Source: Desmodesmus armatus
Lineage: Eukaryota > Chlorophyta > Chlorophyceae > Sphaeropleales > Scenedesmaceae
Assembly (NCBI GenBank): GCA_007449985.2
Contig: VIIQ02000703.1
Span: 1 to 64,000, forward strand
Direction of reading: 5' to 3'
Length of the DNA stretch: 64,000 nucleotides
The notes beneath the pieces were generated by a model. The model saw only the letters and a program-made list of their open reading frames with translations, was not told the DNA's origin and searched no databases. Each line of letters starts with the position of its first letter. Positions within the stretch are counted from its first letter, which is position 1. Of the stretch, positions 1 to 12,600 are shown piece by piece. The position numbers and the translations under genes are program-made.

Positions 1-253
1 GGACGAGTTAGGTGGATGAGGAAGGGTTTGCGGCCGTTGTGATCACTCAAACCTTATGACTATAGTGAGTCAGTGACCATCCATCACTCAAAAGCGCTGA
101 ACCAGTTCCTCACTCCAGGTCCCCCTTTTTTAGCAGCAAAACCCACCGGGTGACCAGCTGCTTGCTCTGCATCATTTCCATGGGGGTCTGCAGCTATGAC
201 ACCTGTCAAACAACACCCCCAGAGACAAGTGACTGTCTAGGGGTGCTTGCAAA

Positions 254-325
254 CGCCCGAGGTGGGGTCGAACCCACGACCACAAGGTTAAGAGCCTTGC
301 GCTCTACCGACTGAGCTACCCGGGC
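254..325 (-). tRNA. tRNA-Lys (CTT), slightly aberrant
   Basis: The minus strand folds as a cloverleaf. The 7-bp acceptor stem pairs GCCCGGG with CTCGGGC (one G-U). The D arm is GCTC/GAGC and the anticodon stem is CAAGG/CCTTG around loop CTCTTAA, giving anticodon CTT (Lys, codon AAG). The T arm is GTGGG/CCCAC. The T loop has only six bases (TTCGAC), one fewer than the usual seven, so the gene is 72 nt including the discriminator G. No run of four or more T follows on the minus strand, so a Pol III terminator is not obvious. It could be a working tRNA, a tRNA pseudogene or a tRNA-derived SINE head. Confidence 0.8.
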
Positions 326-3300
326 AACCGCAGCAGTTGCTGTGGGCCAGATTGGGCGGCTGGGCCAGGGCCAGGGGTTTCGGGCGGTCTGGGCTGTCAG
401 GCGCTTTTTCTGAGCTCCGGCGCTGTTCAGGGACCTCAAAACACGTACTGGGGTGACGCTGGCAGGCCGGTGGGCGTGTTTGTGGGTTGGGGCGCCCGTC
501 GAACCCGTGCAACATTTTCTTGGGGGGCCGTCAGGCAGTGTGCAGCAGCAGGGGGACAGGCGGCCATCAGCAAGCCCTTCTTCAAAACGGCTGGAGTCAG
601 TTGCAGCGCAGTGCCCGCGCCCCTTTGTATACTCTCACCGCTGGGCTGTACTTTCTGAACCTTTGCCCACCAGCTTGCCTGACCCAGTGTCACCACTGTC
701 TTCCTTCTGCTTGTCTGCCAATGCTGCAGGCCATACAGCTGGCACAGCACAGCAGCCCAGCACAGCGACTACTCCTGAAACAGCAGCAGCAGCAGGGGCA
801 GCAGCGGATCCTGCAAATGCAACGACAGCAGCAGGGGACCCTGCAGGGCAGCCAGCCCAATGGCAGCTGGGGTGGCAGAGGGGGAGCAGCAAGCTGCAGG
901 GCAGGGTGGGCCTGAGGCTATAGGCAGTGTTGGCAGCCGAGGGGCGTTGCGGCAGCAGGTGCGGGTGATAGAGGGTGCTGGGCATGCTTGTGCTGGACAT
1001 GAGGATGAGGTGGTTGCAGCAGTGTGTGATTTTCTGGCACATCTGGCTATTTCTGCTACTTGAGTTCTCCGAGAGACTGAGTGTTCCTTGTGCATCAGCA
1101 GCTGTGGTGGTAGAGGGAGGGCAGCATGTAACCCGTGTAACACCTTCATTCAGCTGTGGTGGTAGAGGGAGGGCAGCATGCGGTAGGGCAAGGGGGGGGT
1201 GTCAGACTGTTGGCAGTGGTATCAGTGAAGGGGGTTGCAGCAGCAGGTGCGGGTGATGCAGGGTGCTGGGCATGCATGTGCTGGACATGAGGATGAAGTG
1301 GTTGCAGCGGTGTGCGAGTTTCTCACACGTCTCGCTATTGTTTTTTTGAGATATCCTTGAAACGTTCCCAGCGGCTGGGAGGGTCGCCTCACAGGGCATG
1401 TACTGTGTACCAGAGGCACTTGCATGTCAGGGTTGGCAGGACAGCCAGCAGGCATGCCCATGTGCGTGGGTGCAAACGCAGCTCGGCTGAGCTGTGCTCA
1501 GCCGTTGTGGTGATAAGGTGAAAGTCCCATAGCTGAGCATTACCTGACAGGACGACCCACTTGTACCGGCACTAGCCATGCAACATCAGCCGTGCTGCTC
1601 ACCGGGTGAAGCAGACAGCCAGACTTGTGTGGCAGCTGCTGTGTGACTGTTTTGAGGCGATACTTACCTGCACTTCATGCTGTGATGATGCGAGCAGCAA
1701 ACATGTCAAAAAGCAACGGTAACAAACTTCCCAGGCGGTCTGTGTGTCGGATCCGGAGCGCATGCTTGAGCAACAGAGACCTTGTGGACATTCGAATGTA
1801 ATTTCAACGCAGAGACCTTGTGGACATGCAAAGAAAGGCAGGATCAGCTGCTAACACATAGGATATGTTCGGCGTTGATCCTCAGTGGCTTCTACACGTG
1901 TAGCAGTCGTGCCCTAGTGTACAGTACTGGTTTCCGGGCATCTCGAAAGAAAACGGAGTTTTGGCGGGGAGGCGGAAGTGTTTCCTCAAATTATGGGTTT
2001 ATTTGTATCTATTTAAAGCTCTACACCTACAGTGACCGACCCAGCCTGCATCTTTACGGTTGCGCTGCTGGATGCGCTTGTCGGCCTTGGAAGGCCGCTG
2101 GTCATGACAGGCGGCCGGTGGAAGGTAGCTCGAGCCTTATTTGAGCTTGCCAAATTATCCGCGCGCATGTTCGATAGCACCTCGCATGCTTTTCAATGTG
2201 GAAACTTGCAGTTCGCCGTCATCGCCATCACGCAATTTGTTGCAGATTCCGCAAGCAATTGCGATTCCGGATTCGGGATGCACGCAACAGACATGGGAAA
2301 CAAAGCTCCCCTTTGGACGCTCGTCCTGTTCGTTGCGCCCCTTGGCTTTGCTGCTCTATTGTGATTTTGCCGCTGGCTTACACCGCTTCGGCCTGGGGCC
2401 TGCTAACTGTCACTAGCAAGGCGATCATGCTCATCGCCTTGGTGGCTTTCGTGCCTACGCACATTGTCGCAGCGCGCACATTCTGGGGCATTTACTGTCG
2501 TAAGGGCCGTGCGGATGGAATGGCAGTGTTACCAGTGGCAGTGGCCCATAGACAAGACCCAGCGGTGCCCCCAGGCAGCTGCTATGATGTTGCCTCACGT
2601 GTTTGACACCCAGTAGCCTGCACAGCCACTGCCAGCCACGATTGTCCCAACTTGGACTGAAGGGCAGGGTAGTCCCAACAGCTGCCACTTTGCTGCATCC
2701 AGTTGACACGCAGCAGCCAGTGGACAAGTCCCAGTGATGCTACCATCATCACTTGCCAAAAAGCTACGAATTGGGTTGAAGGACGGGGAATCCCGCATGT
2801 GCACGGGATGTGTTGGCGCCAGAAGCAGTAGGCTTTGTTGTTTTTGATTCTTTTGGATTTGGCGCCTGCACCAGTTGATTTGATTCACGGTTTTGATTCT
2901 GTAGATGTGTTAGCGCCTGCAGCAGTTGATTTTTGTTGTTGTTAGTTATTCTTGTAGATGCCATCTATCTATCTATGCCAACGGTTGGCGCCTTCAGCAG
3001 TTGGGTCCAGCCAGTGTCTGGGAGTGTCGGTGCCGGCAGCACTTGAATCGCATATGAAACACCATTTGCAATGACTTATAGTGAGTATATCAACTTGCAC
3101 ATGATGCGCAAATGTGAATGCTCCTGGTGCATTGCAGCCTACGACGGTGGGAGAGTCCTCCCGCAGAGGTTTTGGAGGCTCTGAGTGATGGTGGGTGTAG
3201 GTGTCTGACGACTTGTCAAGCTTTGGAAGCCAAAGTGCCACTGGTGAGTGAGTCACTGCTTTAGCTCATGCGGCAGACCTGTTGCCGGCCTTTTTGATGA

Positions 3301-4002
3301 ATTGTGAGTCGTTTCTAGGCTTAGTCTGTTGGTGGTGTGGACCCAAAATTCTGGGTTGTTGCCCGGATCATCAGATGGATCTGTGGCCCTTGTCTGTTGT
3401 TATTGCCCTATGAGCCTGGTTTGGCTCCAGAACGGGCTTGGCTCCAGAATGGCCCTGACCCAGTGTGGTAGGAGTCACTCCTACCAGCCTACTGAGTGGT
3501 GGTGCTGGAAAGTGGAACTGTAGTGCTACATTGCCACATATTAGCGCAGAGGACCCTCCACTAAAAAGCTTTTTAGGCGGCACGCACGGGGGGCTGTGCC
3601 AAAGCGTAGAAACAATGCAGTAGGTGTCTGGATGACCTGGGTAAATTGTGCAGGGCGCTAGTCCAGTGCTGCACTTGGTGGGGAGTGCAGGGAATTAGTC
3701 ACCTGCTGACAAATGAGTGATGGAGATCAGCTTGGCAGCACGCAGGCGTGGTGATTTCACCACACACGCATAGATCAGGGACAAGTGCATGCAATTGTAA
3801 AGCCGTTCGACGATACATCGTTCAAAGGGAGGCAGCCATGTTGCAATCGATTGAAGGCCAGACGCCACCAGCTCTATATAGTGCTTCCACAGTGCGACTG
3901 CCGTGCATTGGTTATAAGTTAATAAAAGTTAACCGATTCAAGCATGGAATTGCGTACGCGCAGCAGCAGATCGCAGTCAGCCGCAACAGCAAGCAGTAGC
4001 AA
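326..4002. other. Gene-poor stretch, no supported gene
   Basis: Only short overlapping frames on both strands are seen, without recognisable domains or consistent splice junctions. The stretch at 1900-2600 has somewhat coding-like composition and short hydrophobic frames, but no family is recognisable and no exon chain could be built. Apart from the direct repeat at 945-1340, nothing else stands out. Confidence 0.5.
945..1340 (+). repeat. Direct repeat of about 105 bp, two copies
   Basis: The block at about 945-1050 (starting GTTGCGGCAGCAGGTGCGGG) recurs at about 1231-1340 with scattered substitutions. Both contain GTGCTGGACATGAGGATGA and end near CGCTATT or GGCTATT. Between them a shorter motif (GTAGAGGGAGGGCAGCATG) occurs twice, near 1110 and 1152. 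No coding potential is evident. Confidence 0.75.
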
Positions 4003-4332
4003 TCGATGCAGCGGGCCCCGGGGTTACTTGCACCCAGCGCGATAGTGTGTTGGGCAACCGCACTGCTGAAACTTTTGGTCAGCTTGTGTATAGTCAGAGC
4101 AGCTTGCAGCTCACCCAGCCAGCCCAGCTGTGCAGCAGTGTCCCTGCAGTCAGCCGGGTCAGCAGCAGCAACAACCAATGCAGCACGCCCACGGGATGCG
4201 TGCACACAGCGCGATAGTGTGTTGTGCAACCGAAATAGCTGTAGGTCCAGTGCCAGCATTTGTGTAGTTAGAGCAGCAGCTTGCAGCAGTCACCGAGCCA
4301 GCCCAGCTGTGCAGCATTTTCCCTGCAGTGGT
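4003..4332 (+). repeat. Tandem duplication, about 165 bp x 2
   Basis: Two adjacent diverged units, about 4003-4150 and 4163-4330, share CAGCGCGATAGTGTGTTG near their middle and end with CAGCCCAGCTGTGCAGCA followed by CCCTGCAGT. Indels of several bases separate them, so the duplication is not recent. No gene is associated. Confidence 0.75.
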
Positions 4333-5019
4333 GCTGCACATACCCAGTACTGTCATCCTCAGCAAAGCATGCAAAACCATCTGGTACAAACTGCCTTCTG
4401 TTCTCTATTGCCTGTAGCCCTTGACACCCTTTCCCCCTCCTTTTTCCCCTGTGAGGCAACCAGGTGCCTACCTGCTCACACGCCGTCCAACATACACCAA
4501 GCAATCTCCCCACCCAGTGTTGCACTTCCATACCTTTTCACACTATGGTGCTATGGTTATAAGCACTGGTGCCATGTGTGAATTGTGCAAGTTGACTGCA
4601 GGACTGCTAGACCAACCGAGTGGAGTGTGTGCTGGCAACCCCGTTAGTGGAATTCTGACAGTGGTCACTCAACATGGTGCCAGGAATCTCTTGGGAAGCT
4701 GCCTTTGTCATCAATTATTGTATCAATGATATGTATGCAACAGTTGAGCGTTTCCAAGCAATTCTGTGAAAAATCTTTTTTAGCTTTTTTATTTTTAGTG
4801 GTGCACCATATTATATTAGCACAACATATGCTGGTGTGCCATGATGCTGGTGTGCTGCTGTGCGTCAGTTGTGTCCAAGTGTCACTCCTGTCACACATCT
4901 GCAGAGCTGCTTACCCTCAGCCCACTGCTCTCCCTTACAGCACTGTTGGGACTGATTGCTCTTTGGGTAATGCTGGTGGGAGTACGTGCTTTGGCTTGGT
5001 TTGTGGTTTTGTTTCCGTC

Positions 5020-5241
5020 ACCCTGTTGCACCGCCCCGTGTCACATGGACGGTCCGGTTGTTTTGTCTGTGGGTTTGTACGCTGTTCTAGCTTTTGTTTA
5101 TCATTCAGTCGCCTGCCTGGTTGTCAATTTGGCTCACACCCTGTTGCACCGCCCCGTGTCCGGTTGTTTGTCTGTGGGTTTGTCCGCTGTTCTAGCTTTT
5201 GTTTATCATTCAGTCGCCTGCCTGGTTGTCAATTTGGCTCG
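5020..5241 (+). repeat. Tandem duplication, about 105-118 bp x 2
   Basis: Two head-to-tail units each begin ACCCTGTTGCACCGCCCCGT and end with GTTGTCAATTTGGCTC. They are nearly identical; the first holds a short extra stretch near 5043-5056. A frame runs through both units (two Cys-rich repeats), but it has no domain or splicing support and is probably fortuitous. Confidence 0.85.
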
Positions 5242-5721
5242 TTTGCCTCGGTCTTCCTCGTGAGGGGGAGAGAGTCTAGGCCTGCACGCCCTTTGCAAAG
5301 TGAGTGTGTATTGTCCTGCTTGCGAGTTGAGCTAGCCGAGTCGGCAGTCGTGTGCGTTGCCATCCAGCCAGACACTGGCGAGTGTGGACGAGTTGCAGAA
5401 TCATGGCGCTGAGCGTCGTGGTTGCCGTGCTGTCGTGCGCTGAGCGTGCACAGGCACAGAAAAGGATTCAAGGGAAAAACGAAAGCATTGGGAAAAATTA
5501 TGGCATTACAGAGCTGAATTCTGGGGGGTAAAGCTTCCAGGTCATATCGTGATATGCGTGATGACCCAAAATGAGAAAGTTGTTTTGCGCTGTGGCAGAG
5601 CAGCGTCACTGCTGCAACTGGCGATGTTCCAGTCTAACAACAGCAGGTGCAGGACAGTTGATTGTGAACGGCATCACTGATGTGGCACATGGTGGATAAT
5701 CACAGTCATGCAAAACTGTCC

Positions 5722-5726
5722 TTACA
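5722..5726 (-). terminator. Candidate TGTAA polyadenylation signal for BOP1
   Basis: TGTAA on the minus strand lies about 640 bp past the BOP1 stop codon. Another lies near 5513. TGTAA is the usual chlorophyte poly(A) signal. Which site is used cannot be decided from sequence. Confidence 0.3.
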
Positions 5727-6111
5727 AGGGGGACACCATGGAAGTATCTGCATTCGCAGCAGGACATTCCGTGTGGATCCCTATGGTTCCTGCGTAATGA
5801 CTGCATGTCTAAAAAGTGGCACCCTTCAGAACAACAACCAAGGCCAGTGACGGCATCAACAGCAGCTAAGCGACGTGCACGGAGTTTGGGTACCCACTGC
5901 TCGCACTCGCCACCAGCAGCAGCTCATTGCAAAACACAACACTCTGCGACCTGTTTGGATCAAAAGCAGCCCCCCTAGGGCATCCGCAGCCGCACCAGCA
6001 GCTAGCATGACTTGTATTGCAACACAGCACAGTGCTGCAGACAGCTGTGTATGTATAGATGATAGACAGCATAGACACACACGGTCGTTAAGTGCAGGCA
6101 ACAGCGTCGCC

Positions 6112-6330
6112 GGGCTGCACCAGCAGCACCAACAGGAGCACAGCACCAACACGCCGTGGACACACAGTGTCGCTAGACTCGCAGCGTGTGAAGGCTGGCT
6201 GCACCACCACAACCAGCAACAGCACAGCACGGCATTTGACTAGCGGACGCTGTTGCAGCAGCACGTAGATACACAGCAGGTGCAGGTGAAAGCTGGCTGC
6301 ACCAGCAGCACCAACAAGAACACAGCACAA
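6112..6330 (+). repeat. Short repeat array in the BOP1 3' flank
   Basis: The motif GGCTGCACCAGCAGCACCAA, followed by a CAGCAC-rich tail, recurs near 6112, 6196 and 6293, about 90 bp apart. It lies directly downstream of the BOP1 stop codon and probably in its 3' UTR. Confidence 0.6.
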
Positions 6331-6362
6331 CCTTAGGTGCACAACCCGCCAACCTTGCCGAT

Positions 6363-6589
6363 TCAGTTACACCACAGCAGCACGTCACCATCGGCACCAG
6401 CAGTGAACAGCCATGGCTGTGTGGGGTGGAAGGCACAGTCCATCACCCCAGAAGAGTTCACAACCTACACAGCACAGCACAGCACAGCGCAGCAGAAAAT
6501 CCAACATGGTCAAGAGTTGAAACAAGTGGAAAGCGCAAGCCCATCACAGCATGCACAGCTCCGGACATGAAGTCGCTGCCATGCCCAGC

Positions 6590-6624
<35 letters not shown>

Positions 6625-9600
6625 CACGCCGGGGCCCATCCTCACCTTGTGTCCCCTCAGGATCTTGACAGGCACAATGAGGGGGTTGGTCATGAGGTCG
6701 GCGTACACGCGCCCGTGGAACACATGGGCGGTGCCGTCGTCGCTGCTGCTTGCAAACAGCGGGTAGCTGTTGTGGAACGCTGCTCCACGCACTGCATAGG
6801 TGTGGTAGCGCAGGGCTTTGTAGGGCTTGGCAGACAGGTCCAGATCGTACCTGTGGGAGCACACACATGTTGTGAGCCTCACTCATGATCAGGTGACCCC
6901 ATGCATGCTGTGTCAATGTCCAGTACATATCTGCTCTCTGTTGTCATTGGACATTGGTTACACGTTGCTTGCTTGATTTCAACATACAGTCTTGGATGGA
7001 GTCAGGTGTAGATGTGATACACACCAGCCCATTGATGCTGCATAGGCAGAGACATGCAGCATCATATGTGCTGGGGTGCATCACAACTACACCTCACTCC
7101 ATCCAAGACTGTGAGAAGTAACCATTCTTACATGAATGGTTACTTCTCACAGTCTTGGATGGAGTGGGGTGTAGCTGTGATGCACACCAGCGCCAAGCAA
7201 TGTTGTGTATCAAACTGCACTGTTGCTGACTCTGCTGATCTTTGTTTCACTGCTCGATTACATACAATCCCAGCCATTCTTTTCATATATCTCATCCCTC
7301 CAACCCCACCGGCTGCAACAGCAATGGACATATTTTTGATTGCATTGATCACAGGATGTGCTGTACTTACCATGCAAGGCGTTTGTCCTCACTGCCCAGT
7401 ATGACGTGGTCTCCGCTGGGGTGTACCGCCATGCAGGATATGACGCCACTGCCACCTACCAGCTTCTTGGCAAGCGCCTGCAGGCACAACACACAGCAAG
7501 CGCAAGTACTGGATTGATCCCTGTTTGTGGGTTTCCGCTCTGGTTTGCTCTCCCGTCTTCGTGATTTCAGTGAATGGCTGGCATGAGCTCTCGAGCGCCA
7601 TAGCTACATGTGCACCATCGATCGACTGATCTGCTTGCGAAGAAGACCGAGTCTGCCAGTGGTAGCCCAGCAATGTGTAGAGCCCCTTTGTCGGTGCTTG
7701 CGATGCAAGTAAAATGCAATCGCCACCCTGTGGCGGGTGTTGTGCCAATACTCCCCCCCTGTCCCCGATGAAGCTTTCAACAACAGACACACCTATCAGC
7801 AATGCTGGCCCACGTGTGCACGCTTGATGTGGCAAAGGCTGGTGAGCAGTTGTTGCACAGAGCCATAATGAAACACTACGACAAGCATAGCAAAGAAACG
7901 GCGCCGCGCGACACAAATAACACCAAAAACTCGCATAAAGTTCTGCATGGTCCCTCCGGTAACGCACCTGCTTGGCCAGGTTGTAGATGCGCACGGTGTT
8001 CTGCGTTGCCACAAAGAAGAAGGGCTTGGCAGGGTGGAACGCCACACGCATGACGCGCCCGCGGTTCTTGCGGAATGGGTTTTGCGTGGCAAACCGCGAC
8101 AGCTGGTGCACCAGCACAGCCTGCAGGACAATAAATGACAGGACGACACAGCAGCAAGTCAGTGCTGGTTCAGTGCGTTGTAGATGAAGTGACCAAAAAT
8201 GCAGACCTGAATGATTGGAAGCACTTATCACATATGCAAAACGGGTTATCCCACCCAGCAGCAGCGTCAATTCTCGTTCCACCACACCACCTTGCAACAG
8301 ACACAAACCGAGAGGGTTTTGTGTTGGTGGTCAGCAGCACCAGTGCCCATCACTCTATCAAGCCTCCCTATGACCACACGTAGGGTGTCTAGGAGAAGCA
8401 ACAAACAGACAATCAGGGGGGAAACATCTACAGCAAAACGTGCCTCAGGGTTCCCGCGTTTGGGTTCACGGCTCTCAGCACTGCTGGGGTCTAAATCCCA
8501 GCGTCTGAACCACAGCCAAAGTGAGTGACTCATCATTGGCAGTTGTAACAACACCAGCTGCAGGGAGCTGACGGCTGTCTAGCTAGGTTTCAACAGATAC
8601 CGCAGATATGGCAACCATGAATGCAACAACGGTTGCAACAACACAACACAAAAGCTACCAAAGGGTGTACACTACTGGCAAGAGATAGCCTGTCTCAGGG
8701 TTCCCGCGTAGGGTTCACGGCTCTCAGCACTGCTAGGGTCTAAATCCTAGCATCTGAACCACAGCCAAAGTGAGTGACTCGTCATTGGCAGCTGCCAAGG
8801 TACTACCAGTAAACCAACGTGCAAAAGGTGGCCTCAGTGCTAGGGTTGTGTCTGCAGTGGCCATGCCAGCATGTGCCAACAGGCTTCAGACAAACTGTGA
8901 AAAGTTGCACCATCACCGGCCATGACCACTCCCAACAATGCAGTGCATGAACAAGTAAGATCATACACACTTGACTTGAGAGACTGGGGTACTTTAGTAG
9001 GCTTTTGGGCATGTCAGGAGACCTTGGCGCGCGGGGTAGTGCCAAGGGAGGGATTCTGTCCCTGATTACTGTAATGTACTGTACAGCAAGTACGAAACTG
9101 TCCTTCAGCCGTCCTTCAGCCGTCAGTCCATCTGCTGCCAGTCAGTGAATGGGGGAACACCACCATTGCCACCACCACCAGCAGCAGCCTGCTCCAACCA
9201 CACATATAAACATAAGGGTTGCCTTCATGACAAGCGTGTATGATTCACCCCCCCCCCCCCCAAACACACCTGTGTGTTGCCAGTGGGGGCCACCGAGGCA
9301 AAGTAGTCGCCGCGCACGTGCCACGCCAAGTGCTTCACCGCGTGCCCCGTCTGCAGTTCCAGCCCACCATCCGGCCGAGTGACCCACTTGGCCAGCGGCT
9401 GCTGCTCTGCTGCATCCTGCGCGGCACTGACTGCTGCTGGCACCTGTGCACAAACAGCAACGACGAAGGCAGAAGTATGCAAAGGTGAGGGGCCAGCACA
9501 GCAGCGCATCCACATACATGTAGTAGTAATGACACTTGCCTGGCCAGCGGCTGCTGCTCTGGTGCCACTGATGCTGACTGCTGCTGGGAGGCAAACTCCC

Positions 9601-12600
9601 CAACTGCAGGCGCCAGGGGCAGATGCACCCCCCCCCCCTACATGATGATGCAACAGCACAGTCGCAGCGTGATGCAGCGGCCATTCCTTTCCCCGCACCA
9701 ACACGTATCGGCTGCAGGCCTGCCTTGTTGCCTCTTCCACCTCTTGCCCCCCCCCCTCTCCCCCCCACCTCCACCTCCCCCCCTCCCCACCACCACCACC
9801 ACCACCACCACCACACACACCAACCGCATCCCCCACAACCCCCCCACCGCCAGTGTCAGCTTACCGTGCATGCCTGCCGTGCCGCTTCCTCCACCTCATG
9901 CCCCCCCCTCCTCCCTCCACTCCCCCCCCCCCCCCCCCACCCACCCACCCACACACACACCAACCGCATCCCCCACAACCCCCCCACTGCCAGTGTCAAC
10001 TTACCGTGCATGCCTGCCGTGCCGCTTCCTCCACCTCCGCCCCCGCCACCCCCACCGGCAGCAGCACAATGCTGTTGCCCACTGCAGCACCCAGCAGCTG
10101 CAGCTTGGGGTCAGGGCACCAGGCCACACACACCACCGCACCCTCAAGCCGCCACACACAGGCACAGCGGCCGGTGGCAACCTCCCACACACGTAGGCTG
10201 CCGTCGTCACTGCCAGAAGCCAGCCACTGACCACCTGCGAGTGAAGGAAGGTAAAGAGTCCGCAGGTTAGTAACAGTGATTTTGAGTAAGGGATGAAAGG
10301 CATGTTTGAGGTGTAGCCTTGTGTCGTGGGAAGTAAATGGGACCAGAAAAACTGCAGGGGAGGAGCCATCGGCAGTCCTAAGCCTTCTAGTGAGCATTCA
10401 AGACAAAATACACATACTGGTGTGCACAACTGGCAAGAAGCAACGACAGTGTGTGAGGTCATGACGTTGAACGCTGCCTGAACCCTCAACCCTGGCTTGA
10501 ACATGCATGCTAAACCCTCAGCTTTGCAGCCCCAGCCCCCTACCTGGGTGCGGTGATATGCTGCGCACGCGTCCTGTGTGTCCACTGTAGCACATGCTGA
10601 GTGTGCTAGGGAAGGGCTGCAGGTCCCGGGGCTTGGGCAGTTTGGGCACCAGGGTCTTGGGGTCAATGAACATCCGCTTCTTGCGAACCCTGCAGTTCAC
10701 CAGGAAAACATGGTTCAATTTACAGTTCAGGTACAACTGGCAGCGACCTGAATTGGGGCGGAATGAAAGCACAGACTGTTGCTGGAGGTTGATGAACATA
10801 TGGCCGCTTTGCTCTTCCCACACTGCCAGACGCCGACAGAGCCGTCCCTCTGAGATAAACAAAGGAAAGTACGCAAAGGAAAGACATTGTCTACACACAA
10901 TTCAGAACAAATCCTGCCTCAGGGTTCCCGCATAGGGTTCACGGCTCTCAGCAATGCTGGGGTCTAAATCCCAGCATCTGAACCACAGCCAAAGTGAGTG
11001 ACTCATCATAGGCAGCTGCACAACAGAAGGTGACACTGAACACACAACAGCACTTGACACAATGCTTGGCAGTTGTGCCGCACCGGTGTGCAAGTTTGTT
11101 TAAATATCTGCAGCCAAACAAGTGAGGCGCATACAACAAAAACAAAGCCCTCTACTTTTGCACAAGGAGAGGGCCTCCCCCTTGGCCCCCAACAATACAT
11201 CCAAGACTTCCACTGACAGGATCCCCCCCCCCAATATCCACGCACCTAGGGCACAGGTAGAGGTCCAGGCAGCGCTCAAAGCGCTCCTTGATGAATTTGT
11301 CGTACAGCGGGACATGCCGCAGGCAGCTGAACGCCTGGGGCACAAAGGAGGGCTGGTCCTCAGCAGGCAGCAGCTCCCAGCCAGCCTTCTCCTCCTCTGT
11401 GGGGGGGGGGGGGGGAGGGATCAGAGAGCGAGTGGGTGGGTGGGTGGGTGGGTGGGTGGATGGGTGAGCGAGCGAGTGGGTCGAACCGCCAGCTATCCAG
11501 CAAGCCTAGTTGGCAGCTGGTCAGCTAGCCAGGGGGACTTGCCAAGTTTGTTTTGTTCAGTGCGCACACGAAGGAAGGCTGGGCCTCAGCAGGCAGCAGC
11601 CCCCAGCCAGCCTGCTCCTCCTCTGCAGGACAAACAGACAGGCACAATTATATATAGTATGTTGACTAATCAGCTTACTAGGACGTCGGGGGGGGGGGGG
11701 GAGGCGATGATGCAATGGTTCAAACAAATTACTGTTACTATTACTCTATTACTATTACTCTAAAAGATGGCAGCTCCCAGTCAGCCCTCTCCTCTTCTGG
11801 GCAGTAGCTGCGCACATGGGTTGGCAGCTACTGCTGCATCAAGCAGCAACTCAACGTGCATGTGCATGATGGTGGTCACCTTCCGTGAGCACATTTATGC
11901 ACAAACACATGGAGTTGCTGTATGTTGCAGCAAGTTCAGCCAACCCATGTGCATGAGGCTACCCAAAGAGCAGTGAGTGAGTGAGTGTGGGTGGGTGGGC
12001 GGGCAAGTGGCCCGAACAGCCAGCTAGCTAGCCAGTGTGAAGCGCAGCCAGGGGTGACTTGTCAGGTTTGTTTTGTTCAGTGCATGCACAGAGGACAGGG
12101 CTGATTCGCAGCAGGCAGCAGCTCCCAACCAAGACTTCTCCTCCGTGGGAGAAACGTTTTGTTCAGTGCATGCACACACACAGGAGGGCTGATTCTCAGC
12201 AGGCAGCAGCTCCCAACCAGACTTCTCCTCCTGAGAGTGACCGAGTGAGTGAGTGAGTGAGGAAGGGAGAGTGTCAGAACAGCCAGCTAGCCAGCCAGTC
12301 AGCAAGACATCAGGCAGACGGCAAATGATTCCTTCCTTGGCACTACCCGACCAGGGCAGCAAGGCAAAGAGCAAGCATGTACGGATGCACTGTGTACTGT
12401 GCTTTTGCTTGCCAACTGTTGGCACACTGAAAATTGCCCAAACTCCCCAAATGGGCGATGTACTGTGTATCATCCAATTACTGACAACACAAGCTAAAGT
12501 GAGGAATCAAGTACGATGTAACTTGTGTGTACCTGTGGGCAGGTACTCCTTGGGTGGGTTGTATGACTCCTCGTGCCCGGGCAGCTTTGGCTTGGCTGCT

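Noticed and set aside
1900..2606. Overlapping plus-strand frames with hydrophobic stretches
   Set aside because: Composition looks partly coding, but no family is recognisable and the frames overlap without a plausible splice path.
4705..5412. 235-codon plus-strand frame
   Set aside because: It spans the tandem duplication at 5020-5241, is Cys-rich with no known motif, and lacks splice or promoter context.
6112..6330. Repeat array considered as a CRISPR
   Set aside because: Units are diverged and CAG-rich without regular spacers, in a eukaryotic nuclear context.
9142..10270. Long Gly/Trp- or Pro/His-rich frames on both strands
   Set aside because: They are products of C-rich, CAC-rich and CAG-rich intron repeats around BOP1 exons 11 and 12.
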